From positions 19,809 to 83,808 of the forward strand of contig JAFRYZ010000035.1 of assembly GCA_017442825.1 (NCBI GenBank): 64,000 bases of DNA, given 5' to 3'. The notes under the pieces are model-generated. The model had not been told where the DNA came from. It ran no database searches and saw only the letters and a list, made by a program, of their open reading frames with translations. Made by a program: the position numbers and the translations under genes. Numbering within the stretch: position 1 is the first letter of the stretch; every line of letters starts with the position of its first letter. Shown here piece after piece: positions 16,022-23,602 of this stretch. This DNA is from Prevotella sp. GTDB taxonomy: Bacteria > Bacteroidota > Bacteroidia > Bacteroidales > Bacteroidaceae.

Positions 16022-17002
16022 TTAACGATGCCAATAACTTTTCCATCCCTTAGTTTTGGCATATTCCTCTTCCGTCATTTTCTCAAACACCTTTCCGTCT
16101 TTATCGTAAAAGCGGATGTCAAACTCTTCCTTGGTACGCGACCAACGGTCGTGACTCCACAGCCAATAAGCAGGTGCTCGCTGGATAGTCTTTTCCAACT
16201 CCTGCATATAGCACTCTGTCAACTGATAATCAGGAAGTGTTTCAGGATGATCCTCTATCAGTTGCAAGTGACATTCATAATATCCTCGGCGTATCCGGTG
16301 GACATCTCCATAGAAAACAACTTGCCGAGTACGTTTTATTATTCGTTCTGTTCCCGTAAAAACAGGAGTATTATGATTCAGAAAATTCAACCATAAATGA
16401 ATATTTTTCCAATTTGGTTTCTGATCTGCTATATATCCGACAACCAAAGGATAGCCTGCATGTTGATACCTTACAATATGTCGCAACGTTTCGTTCATTG
16501 GAATACAGACACTGCCAAACCGCTGGCGAATATCAAGAAACCATTGGTTCAACCAGGAGTTTTCCAATGGGTGATAAAGCTCTGCACAAACAGCCTTTGA
16601 AGAAACAGCAAGAGAAATCGTACTAATCCACTCCCAATTACAATAATGTCCCAACAGAATAGCACACGAGACTCCTTTGTTGATATAACTATCCATCACA
16701 TCTATTCCCCTGAATACCATCCGTCGCTGGATTTCGTCTTGGCTAATTGTCATCAGTTTTAATGTCTCTACCATATAGTCGCAAAACCAATGATAAAAAC
16801 TCCGCTCTATCTGCTTGATACCTCTCTCATTTTTTTCTGGAAAAGCCGTCATTAAATTCTTTCGCACTACTTTTCTGCGATATGCAGCAACACGATAGAC
16901 GAAAAAATAGATGACATCTGAAAAGATATACAGTATGCAAAATGGAAGAGAAGATATAAACCAAAGAAAATGATAACAAAAAAATTTAACGATGGTCTTC
17001 AT
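16022..17002 (-). CDS. LpxL/HtrB-like lipid acyltransferase, copy 2
   Basis: The 326-residue protein parallels copy 1: an N-terminal hydrophobic segment, RKNLMTAFPEKN, HWFCDYMVETLKL, the HX4E motif in GHYCNWEW, an AELYHPLEN block and RAPAYWLWSHDRW. It should acylate a lipid A-like or other glycolipid substrate at the inner membrane. It carries an extra C-terminal stretch (FEKMTEEEYAKTKGWKSYW) absent from copy 1. The gap to the LTA-synthase-like gene is 51 bp and to DUF5672 14 bp, so the three are likely one operon. Confidence 0.85.
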   Translation of the reverse strand: MKTIVKFFCYHFLWFISSLPFCILYIFSDVIYFFVYRVAAYRRKVVRKNLMTAFPEKNERGIKQIERSFYHWFCDYMVETLKLMTISQDEIQRRMVFRGIDVMDSYINKGVSCAILLGHYCNWEWISTISLAVSSKAVCAELYHPLENSWLNQWFLDIRQRFGSVCIPMNETLRHIVRYQHAGYPLVVGYIADQKPNWKNIHLWLNFLNHNTPVFTGTERIIKRTRQVVFYGDVHRIRRGYYECHLQLIEDHPETLPDYQLTECYMQELEKTIQRAPAYWLWSHDRWSRTKEEFDIRFYDKDGKVFEKMTEEEYAKTKGWKSYWHR

Positions 17003-17016
17003 GATTTTGAATGTAA

Positions 17017-17922
17017 TTATGGCTCAAGAGGTATATAATATTTCCAAAAACTATCCCAGTAACGATTATTGGTGTCATGACATCCGAACGGAAAGACACC
17101 ATGAGTCAGTTCCAAGCACCAAGCAGGTGACTTTTCAAAAGAAAAATATAGCGCAAGACGCCAACTAGGGATCTTCAAATGTTCTCTCTCTTTCAAAAGA
17201 ATTGAAATCATTACATCTTCTTGATGACTATGTTTTCCGTGAACGGAAGAAATAAAATCCTGATTTCTTTCCATTATTTCTTTCATCTTAGAAACCCTTC
17301 GAAGGCTAAATCCCCCGTTCCCAACACGCTGAAACAAATGGGCAGAATGAACATCATTATTACGGATAGGACGACGTTGCAATAAGCGCATCACCCGTTG
17401 GCCTATCAAGCGTTCATATGGCTTGTCATTCAACATCCATGGGGCTCCTATATAGTCATAGTCTAACATGGTCCAATAGTCCAATTGGTCATTGAAGACA
17501 TAAGCATCTATCTGATAGATAAGCATGTATTCGTATTCTGTGAAAAGGGCATAAAACCAAGAACTCAACATCATCTTGTTATAAGCCTCAATACCACAAA
17601 AATGCTCGTCTGGCAATTCTATTGAGGTTATTTCTGGGTACAACTGTTTGAGGAGTTCTATTGAATAACTTTGTGGATGTACTACGACAAAAGGATGCTT
17701 TCCTAATACTTTCACTCCTTGGTGAAAAGAACATTTCTCCTTTTGATTCATGTCACGCCACACAAAAGTGACAACAACAGACGATTTAACGCGCTGGTTA
17801 TACCATTCTGCATAACCATCCCCTCCCACCTCGTTACAGATACGTTGGTGGGATTTCTTAGCGCAGAAGTCTTTATTACTCATTATTTGGTCGTTTTTAG
17901 AGTTTAAATCAGCTTCTGTCAA
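17017..17922 (-). CDS. DUF5672 protein, probable glycosyltransferase
   Basis: The core (YEYMLIYQIDAYVF, YDYIGAPWM, RVGNGGFSLRRVSKM, EDVMISILL) matches DUF5672, a family found in bacterial polysaccharide loci and predicted to have a GT-A fold with an xDxD-like QIDAYVF motif. The substrate is unknown; location suggests decoration of the product of the neighbouring acyltransferase and sulfatase-fold enzymes. The start may be 17922 or, with better spacing to the conserved part, the ATG at 17883 (MSNKDFCAKK). The mRNA leader from the promoter near 18165 is about 240 nt. Confidence 0.7.
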   Translation of the reverse strand: MTEADLNSKNDQIMSNKDFCAKKSHQRICNEVGGDGYAEWYNQRVKSSVVVTFVWRDMNQKEKCSFHQGVKVLGKHPFVVVHPQSYSIELLKQLYPEITSIELPDEHFCGIEAYNKMMLSSWFYALFTEYEYMLIYQIDAYVFNDQLDYWTMLDYDYIGAPWMLNDKPYERLIGQRVMRLLQRRPIRNNDVHSAHLFQRVGNGGFSLRRVSKMKEIMERNQDFISSVHGKHSHQEDVMISILLKEREHLKIPSWRLALYFSFEKSPAWCLELTHGVFPFGCHDTNNRYWDSFWKYYIPLEP

Positions 17923-18161
17923 GACATAAAAAAAGCAGGCATATCCTTCGCTTTTGCTCTACCAACTCAAGGAAACGACCAAGTAACCTACAACAGATAA
18001 AACAAGGCAAAGCACACGCCCACATAACGGACGTACCTGAACCCAGTTTCTCTGTTGTGTTCTCAGCAATTTGGTCGTTTTCTGAGTAGAGAAACAAGAA
18101 CGCGACACGCTTGTCTCGCATATATGTCTTTTATTCTTGCCATTTGGCTAAGAATATTGTG
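17923..18161 (-). promoter_or_regulatory. Long leader of the DUF5672 operon with a direct repeat
   Basis: No convincing gene is present. The motif AAAACGACCAAAT occurs twice on the minus strand, at about 18,066-18,078 and again just before the 17883 ATG, each preceded by a CTCTA/CTACTC-like stretch. The frame from 18121 (MRDKRVAFLFLYSENDQI) mirrors the later NSKNDQI and may be a duplicated 5' end. Function unknown. Confidence 0.35.
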
Positions 18162-18169
18162 CAAAGATA
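18162..18169 (-). promoter_or_regulatory. -7 box (TATCTTTG) for the DUF5672 operon
   Basis: TATCTTTG on the minus strand, preceded by a T-rich stretch and located beside the 118-bp module. Confidence 0.5.
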
Positions 18170-18242
18170 AAAAATATCCATAAAAGAAAAACCTTACTTT
18201 CTCTTATTTAACTTTATTTTTTTATTCCTGTATGCCTTTATT

Positions 18243-18360
18243 CTGATAGCAACAGAAATAAAAAGTAAACAAAAAGAGAGTCAACAGAAAGTTAAACTAA
18301 GTATTAACCAAAGTCAACCACAACTACAAATAAGATTCAAATTCGTCAACTAAAATCGTT
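18243..18360 (-). repeat. 118-bp conserved module, copy A
   Basis: Read on the minus strand from 18360, the module starts AACGATTTTAGTTGAC and ends GTTGCTATCAG. It matches copy B (33,924-34,041, plus strand) at roughly nine positions in ten by eye. It holds no open reading frame. Each copy has a 22-nt palindromic array on its AACGATTTT side. Confidence 0.8.
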
Positions 18361-18381
18361 ATGCTGTCTTGAGAACAGATG

Positions 18382-18513
18382 ACCAAAGCTTGGTATGAAG
18401 GCGACCAAAGCTTGGTACGGCGGCTACCAAGCTTTGGTATCTGGGCTACCACGTTGTGGTCACAGAACTACCAAAAAGCGGTATTGGGACTACCACAAAT
18501 CGGTAATCCCACC
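18382..18513 (-). repeat. 22-nt palindromic tandem array, copy A
   Basis: Six units of exactly 22 nt each contain a 13-nt palindrome-like core (ACCAAAGCTTGGT twice, ACCAAGCTTTGGT, ACCACGTTGTGGT, ACCAAAAAGCGGT, ACCACAAATCGGT) and a 9-nt linker. The outer ACC..GGT is constant while the centre varies. The array begins 4 bp after the GT11 stop codon and ends 21 bp before the 118-bp module. The 22-nt period is about two helical turns. Confidence 0.85.
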
Positions 18514-18517
18514 ATCA

Positions 18518-19438
18518 TCAGATAATGTGCCGGAAGAGGTAGTCGAAGTGGTTGAAGGAATCGAAGGTGATGGGTTCGTTGATGTCTATAAGCCAACAGA
18601 GGGGGGTGTCGTGGTACATGGAGGCAACAAGGGTGAAGGTGCTGGGCGGTCCGATGAGATAGTCACACTGGGACAGGAGGCAGAGGTCTTCACCTGGATT
18701 GCCGTCGGGGAAAGAAAGGGAAGGTGTTTCTATAGACAATGGACCATTGAGGGTTGACAATTGCTGACGGTAATAGTCTTTGTCTAATGTGGGGTCATTG
18801 CCACAGATGTAAATGGCGACGGAAGAATCACCCCTACCCTCTTTGTTAAGGTTTGTCTGTATGAGGTTGAGGAAGTTTTTGATGACTTTCACATACTGTT
18901 CGTCGGTGTAGAAGAACTTACCGCCGTTGAAAGTCTTATAGTCGCCACGGCGGATATGAACACCCACACGCAAAACCATATCTCGTCTCTCAGAGGGGGA
19001 AAGAACGGCAACCCCATCCCCTTCGTTTTCTCGTTCTGATTTTGCGAAGCGCTCAGCTACGGAGGTTTTCACTTCTGGCAGGAAATCGAAGAGTTGAAGG
19101 ATTTCCGGCTTATATTTCAGGAACAAATCGAAATAGCATACATACCAGCCTTCAGCCATGACGAGAGGGCGGTGGAGCATCACCTGTTCCTGTTGGTCGG
19201 TGGGTGCTCCCTCTTCGTTGAACGTTACGGTGGGGATGAGTTTCAACTTTGCAGCATATTTGGCAAAGGCATAGTTCAAGAAGCGGTGATAAGGGGTGTG
19301 GCAGATATGGAAATACTGATACTTGTAAGCAAAGCGCATAGACATCGTCGTACGATGATGCTCCCTTCCCCATGCATACAGATGTGCATACTGGAGAATG
19401 TTGTTACACATGCGGCCTTTATCGTGGACAAATATCAT
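18518..19438 (-). CDS. GT11-like alpha-1,2-fucosyltransferase
   Basis: The enzyme has the GT11 motif HIRRGDY (about residue 162), a following FFYTDEQYVKVI and the C-terminal GEDLCLLSQCDYLIGPPSTFTLVASMY segment typical of inverting alpha-1,2-fucosyltransferases that use GDP-fucose. It probably fucosylates a surface glycan. The first residues (MIFVHDKGRMCNNILQYAHLYAWGR) fit the family's N-terminus. Three segments look inserted: residues about 135-152 (SERENEGDGVAVLSPSERR), about 196-206 (NLNKEGRGDSS) and about 224-235 (QLSTLNGPLSIE, encoded by heptads). Motif residues are kept, so activity is plausible. The ATG overlaps the exporter's stop codon (ATGA), implying coupling. Confidence 0.8.
   Translation of the reverse strand: MIFVHDKGRMCNNILQYAHLYAWGREHHRTTMSMRFAYKYQYFHICHTPYHRFLNYAFAKYAAKLKLIPTVTFNEEGAPTDQQEQVMLHRPLVMAEGWYVCYFDLFLKYKPEILQLFDFLPEVKTSVAERFAKSERENEGDGVAVLSPSERRDMVLRVGVHIRRGDYKTFNGGKFFYTDEQYVKVIKNFLNLIQTNLNKEGRGDSSVAIYICGNDPTLDKDYYRQQLSTLNGPLSIETPSLSFPDGNPGEDLCLLSQCDYLIGPPSTFTLVASMYHDTPLCWLIDINEPITFDSFNHFDYLFRHII
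18733..18767 (-). repeat. Five heptads inside the GT11 gene
   Basis: Plus-strand units TAGACAA, TGGACCA, TTGAGGG, TTGACAA and TTGCTGA give the protein segment QQLSTLNGPLSI. They resemble the AATTGTC and AATGGAC arrays in intergenic regions. Confidence 0.6.
18821..18851 (-). repeat. G-rich element inside the GT11 gene
   Basis: On the minus strand, CCTTAACAAAGAGGGTAGG followed by GGTGATTC parallels the LTA-synthase-like gene's CCCTTAACAGGGAGGGTT followed by GGGGTTGGATTC. It encodes LNKEGRGDSS. Confidence 0.55.
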
Positions 19439-21279
19439 ACCTGTTGCATATCATGGAGTTTCTTGAAGAAGCCATCCATTGCCAACAGTTGCTCATGAGT
19501 ACCGCGTTCCACGATGCGTCCTTCGTGTAAAACGCAGATTTCATCGGCATTTTTAATGGTTGACAGGCGGTGGGCAATGGCAACAGTAGTGCGCGTCTTC
19601 ATCAACCGCTCCAATGCATCCTGTACCAATCGTTCGCTCTCGGTGTCAAGTGCCGATGTAGCCTCATCAAGTATCAATATCGGCGGATTCTTCAAGATAG
19701 CACGTGCAATGCTGACACGCTGACGCTGTCCGCCACTGAGTCGTCCGCCACGATCGCCGATATTGGTCTCGTAGCCGTTTTCAGAAGCGGTAATGAAGTC
19801 ATGGGCATTGGCAATCTTTGCTGCATGTTCAATCTCTTCCTGCGTAGCATTTTCCACTCCAAAGGCGATATTGTTGCGGAACGTGTCGTTGAAGAGGATG
19901 GCCTCCTGGTTGACGTTGCCAATGAGCTGTCGCAAATCGTGGATGCCCAAATCTTTGACGTTGATGCCGTCGATGAGCACTTCACCCTCCTGCACGTCGT
20001 AGTAACGAGGGATGAGATCGACAAGTGTCGATTTTCCGCTACCGCTTTGTCCGACTATGGCGATGGTCTTGCCTTTAGGAATAACGAGGTTGATATCCTT
20101 CAGCACGTAGTGGAGATCCTTTTCCTTCTTGTAAGCAAAAGAGACATGGCGGAACTCTATGCTCTTCTCAAACGATGTGATAGGTTTCGGATGTTCCGGC
20201 TCTTTGATATTGTTTTCAGCCATCAGTATCTTATCGACACGCTCCATAGAAGCCAGTCCCTTCGGGATGTTGTAGCCTGCCTTGGAAAATTCTTTCAGGG
20301 GGTTGATGATGCTGTAGAGGATGACCAGATAATAAATAAAGGTGGAACCGCTAATGGTTGCGTTGTTCAACACCAGTACTCCACCAAACCAAAGGACAAC
20401 GATAATCATGACCGTGCCGAGGAACTCACTCATGGGATGAGCCAGTTGCTGACGGGTGTTCACCCAAAGAATGTTCTCGCGATATTCGGAGTTGATACGA
20501 TCATACTTGTCGTTCATCTTCTTCTCAGCATTGAATGCCTTGATGATGCGCAGTCCACCCAGCGTTTCTTCCACCACGCTCATGGTATCACTCCACAACG
20601 CCTGTGCCTTGACGGAATTCTGTTTCAGCTTGCGTCCGATGAAGCCCATAAACCAGCCCATCAACGGTACGAAGATGATGGTGAAGAGGGTGAGCTGCCA
20701 CGAGATAAATACCAGCGTGGTGAAATAGGCAATAATCAGGATGGGATTCTTGAAAAGCATGTCGAGACTCGACATGATGGAATTTTCAATCTCTTGTACG
20801 TCACCACTCATACGAGCGATGATGTCACCCTTGCGCTCTTCTGAGAAGAAGCCTAAGGGCAGATCCGTAATCTTCTGATAAAGTTGGTTACGGATGTCAC
20901 GAACAACACCGGTACGAATCGGGATAATTGATGCAGAGGAAAGGAAATAGGCACCCGTCTTCAAGAAAGTGGTAACAGCCAAGAAAAGTCCTATCAGCAG
21001 CAAGGTTGTCGTCGCACCGAAATCGAGTATCCACCCCTGAACATAATAGTTCATGTTGTTGCTCAGCACATCTTTGATGTTGCCGCTGTCCCACGGCATC
21101 AGCGACACTTCGCGTAACGACTCCTCGGTCTTAAACAGGATGTTCAAGATTGGAATGAGTGCTGCAAACGAGAAGATGTTCAGCACAGCAGACAGGATGT
21201 TGAAGACTACCGCCCATACAAGATATTTCTTGTAAGGAGGAATGAAACGCTTCAATACTTGCAAAAACTCTTTCATCAA
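19435..21279 (-). CDS. MsbA-like ABC exporter (transmembrane plus ATPase)
   Basis: This half-transporter has about six membrane helices in residues 20-310 and an ATPase domain with Walker A GQSGSGKST (about residue 398), signature LSGGQRQR and Walker B ILILDEATSA. Its 614 residues fit the lipid A/lipid-linked glycan exporter group (MsbA, PglK-like). Homodimers flip lipids across the inner membrane. Overlap with the GT11 gene and the nearby lipid acyltransferases suggest export of a glycolipid. MMKEFL gives two adjacent starts. The mRNA may continue from miaB, 69 bp upstream. Confidence 0.88.
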   Translation of the reverse strand: MMKEFLQVLKRFIPPYKKYLVWAVVFNILSAVLNIFSFAALIPILNILFKTEESLREVSLMPWDSGNIKDVLSNNMNYYVQGWILDFGATTTLLLIGLFLAVTTFLKTGAYFLSSASIIPIRTGVVRDIRNQLYQKITDLPLGFFSEERKGDIIARMSGDVQEIENSIMSSLDMLFKNPILIIAYFTTLVFISWQLTLFTIIFVPLMGWFMGFIGRKLKQNSVKAQALWSDTMSVVEETLGGLRIIKAFNAEKKMNDKYDRINSEYRENILWVNTRQQLAHPMSEFLGTVMIIVVLWFGGVLVLNNATISGSTFIYYLVILYSIINPLKEFSKAGYNIPKGLASMERVDKILMAENNIKEPEHPKPITSFEKSIEFRHVSFAYKKEKDLHYVLKDINLVIPKGKTIAIVGQSGSGKSTLVDLIPRYYDVQEGEVLIDGINVKDLGIHDLRQLIGNVNQEAILFNDTFRNNIAFGVENATQEEIEHAAKIANAHDFITASENGYETNIGDRGGRLSGGQRQRVSIARAILKNPPILILDEATSALDTESERLVQDALERLMKTRTTVAIAHRLSTIKNADEICVLHEGRIVERGTHEQLLAMDGFFKKLHDMQQV

Positions 21280-21348
21280 TTATCTATTTTAGTTTCGCTT
21301 ATCGCTCAACTTAGGAATGGAAAGGAATTTAACTTCCGAAAAGTTGAG

Positions 21349-22683
21349 TTATCTATTGTCATTTATCACTTCACCCAAGAGGGTGGCACTGGTAGAACCC
21401 GTGATGCGCACACATACGCGTTCACCGATATGGTGGTTGCCTTTGTCGAACACTACCATCTTGTTTTGCTCCGTACGACCGCAGAGCTGCTGACGGCTAC
21501 GTTTGCTGAAGTTCTCTATGAGTACTTCAAACGCCTTGCCCTCGTCTTTCTTGTTTTGTTGTGCAGAGATTTCGGTCTGCAAAGCTATTAACTCATTCAG
21601 ACGACGAATCTTCTCTTCTTCAGGAACATTGTCGGGAAGGTGCTTCGAGGCATAGGTACCAGGTCGTTCACTATACTTGAACATGAAAGCCGAATCATAG
21701 CCCACCTCACGCATCAAAGAAAGGGAAAGCTGGTGATCTTCCTCGGTTTCATCGTGATAACCGACAAAAATATCGGTAGAAAGTCCACAGTCGGGAATAA
21801 TGCTCCTGATGGCAGCCACACGGTCCAAATACCACTCACGGGTATATTTGCGGTTCATCAGCTTCAGTATCTTGTTGGAACCAGACTGCACGGGCAGGTG
21901 GATATGTTTACAGACATTCGGCATCTCGGCGATAACACGTAAGGTTTCGTCGCTCATATCTTTGGGATGAGATGTCGTAAAACGAACGCGCATCTCAGGC
22001 ACAGTCTCAGCGACACGACGCAGAAGGTCGGGGAAAGAGTCATGCCAACTGTTGACATTCTGTCCTAACAGCGTCACCTCTTTATAGCCACGGTCGCGCA
22101 GGTCACAACATTCACGCAGGATACTCTCCATGTCTCGTGAACGCTCTCGTCCACGAGTATAGGGAACGATGCAGTAATGACAGAAGTTGTTACAACCACG
22201 CATAATGCTGACAAAGCCTCCGATATGAGCACCATGCAGACGCTGGGGCACAATGTCGCGGTAGGTCTCCGAGGTAGATAACTCTATGTTGATGGCTTTA
22301 TGACCTATCTCTGCCTGTGCTATCAGGTCGGGCAGAGAGAGGTAGGCGTCAGGACCTGCCACCAAATCACAATGGTGGTTGTTCAACAGGTCGTCCTTCA
22401 CACGTTCAGCCATACAGCCCAGAACACCAATGATGAGGGTGGATGGAGTTCCTTCCATTCTCTCCCCTTCCCTCCTCTTCTTGATGGCATAGAGAGCCTC
22501 TAAACGATTGTATATCTTGTTTTCGGCATTCTCACGAACAGAGCACGTATTCAGGAAGACGGCATCAGCCTCATCGACAGACTCACACACATCGTAACCC
22601 GCCATCTTCATGACCGAAGCGACGACCTCTGAGTCTGCCACATTCATCTGGCAACCGTAAGTCTCTATATAGAGTTTCTTCAT
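21349..22683 (-). CDS. miaB: tRNA-2-methylthio-N6-dimethylallyladenosine synthase MiaB
   Basis: The protein starts KKLYIETYGCQMNVADSEVV (first Cys of the N-terminal iron-sulfur cluster; others in NTCSVRENAE and GCMAERVK), has the radical-SAM motif GCNNFCHYCIVPYTRGRE and ends with a TRAM-type domain (VLIENFSKRSRQQLCGRTEQNKMVVF). It methylthiolates i6A37 of tRNAs with S-adenosylmethionine. At 444 residues it is of normal length. Residues RREGERMEGTPS, just before LIIGVLGCMAE, are purine-rich at DNA level and may be a small insertion. It is followed by the exporter gene after 69 bp and lies 15 bp from the DUF3108 gene. Confidence 0.95.
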   Translation of the reverse strand: MKKLYIETYGCQMNVADSEVVASVMKMAGYDVCESVDEADAVFLNTCSVRENAENKIYNRLEALYAIKKRREGERMEGTPSTLIIGVLGCMAERVKDDLLNNHHCDLVAGPDAYLSLPDLIAQAEIGHKAINIELSTSETYRDIVPQRLHGAHIGGFVSIMRGCNNFCHYCIVPYTRGRERSRDMESILRECCDLRDRGYKEVTLLGQNVNSWHDSFPDLLRRVAETVPEMRVRFTTSHPKDMSDETLRVIAEMPNVCKHIHLPVQSGSNKILKLMNRKYTREWYLDRVAAIRSIIPDCGLSTDIFVGYHDETEEDHQLSLSLMREVGYDSAFMFKYSERPGTYASKHLPDNVPEEEKIRRLNELIALQTEISAQQNKKDEGKAFEVLIENFSKRSRQQLCGRTEQNKMVVFDKGNHHIGERVCVRITGSTSATLLGEVINDNR

Positions 22684-22698
22684 CCTCGGTAGTATCTA

Positions 22699-23520
22699 TT
22701 ATTGGATTTCTGCAGTAATCGGATGTTTGTTGCCACGCATCGACACCAGGAATGCCTTGGCGGAACCGAATTTCAGGAACATATCCAGACGAATGGGAAT
22801 ATGATTGTCGTCGTCAGTGACATAGAAACGAACGATTTCTTTCAGTTTACCATCTTTCTGCTCCAAATAAGAGAGTTCAAGACAACGGTATTTCCTATCG
22901 TTATCAGCCTTAATGGTAGATTTTCCGCGGAACTTCAACATGGCATTCTGTCGGCTGTCGCCATCGACAATAGGGAACTGAACCACATGTCCCTTTTGCC
23001 AGTTGACGGGATTGAAAGAACGGGCACGGAGGAAGATGCTCAACATATCATAGACACAGTCGTTGTAGGTATGCTGCTGCCATGCATGCGTGCCGTCAGT
23101 ACGCTGGAAATGCTGCTTGATAAAGGTTTTTCCGCCTGGATAGTTATAGAAAACCTCATCCACGGTGTAGCGCTTACCCTCTTTGGCACCCTTTCGGAAA
23201 TACAGTGGAGCAAGATTTGTTGTGGTGTAGCACAGCAGGGTGTCACGCATGACAAACATCTTGTCTGCCCTGCCATTGCCACGAGTTGTCAACGAGGCAC
23301 GGAATGCTTGTTTTCCCTGATAGATACTATTGACGGTGTACATGGTTGCATTTCCTGCTTTCACCCATACAAACTTCCAATTGTAATAAAGGTTGTAAGT
23401 AAGAAACTCACCACCATTGAATGCTGTGTTTCGAAAAGCACATTGAGCCGATGACTGCATGGTTGCTGTCAACAAAACCATCATCAACGAGCAACGAAAG
23501 ATAAACCTATACATTTTCAT
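22699..23520 (-). CDS. DUF3108 exported protein
   Basis: MKMYRFIFRCSLMMVLLTATMQSSAQC is a signal peptide; the mature region (FNGGEFLTYNLYYNWKFVWVKAGNATM, YDMLSIFLRARSF, REIVRFYVTDD-like end) has the DUF3108 pattern. Family members are periplasmic or outer-membrane-linked proteins of about 250-280 residues with no proven reaction. Its place directly before miaB in what may be one transcript does not reveal a role. The start could be 23520 or 23514. Confidence 0.78.
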   Translation of the reverse strand: MKMYRFIFRCSLMMVLLTATMQSSAQCAFRNTAFNGGEFLTYNLYYNWKFVWVKAGNATMYTVNSIYQGKQAFRASLTTRGNGRADKMFVMRDTLLCYTTTNLAPLYFRKGAKEGKRYTVDEVFYNYPGGKTFIKQHFQRTDGTHAWQQHTYNDCVYDMLSIFLRARSFNPVNWQKGHVVQFPIVDGDSRQNAMLKFRGKSTIKADNDRKYRCLELSYLEQKDGKLKEIVRFYVTDDDNHIPIRLDMFLKFGSAKAFLVSMRGNKHPITAEIQ

Positions 23521-23548
23521 TTCAACTATAAACTTAAAACTTTAATAC

Positions 23549-23556
23549 CAAAATTA
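23549..23556 (-). promoter_or_regulatory. -7 box (TAATTTTG) for DUF3108-miaB
   Basis: TAATTTTG on the minus strand, 28 bp before the 23520 ATG; fits TAnnTTTG. Confidence 0.45.
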
Positions 23557-23602
23557 TAACAGAAAACCGTTTATTAGATAGACGAAACGTCACCGCCACC
23601 GT

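Noticed and set aside
17909-18121. 70-residue frame starting MRDKRVAFLFLYSEN
   Set aside because: No family resemblance and it lies in the DUF5672 leader; kept only as a possible duplicated 5' end.
18382-18513. Array resembling CRISPR
   Set aside because: Units are 22 nt with a palindrome in each and no unique spacers of constant length; no cas or guide-RNA nuclease genes are nearby.
19570-20844. 424-residue plus-strand open frame
   Set aside because: It is antisense to the MsbA-like exporter gene, whose motifs are complete.
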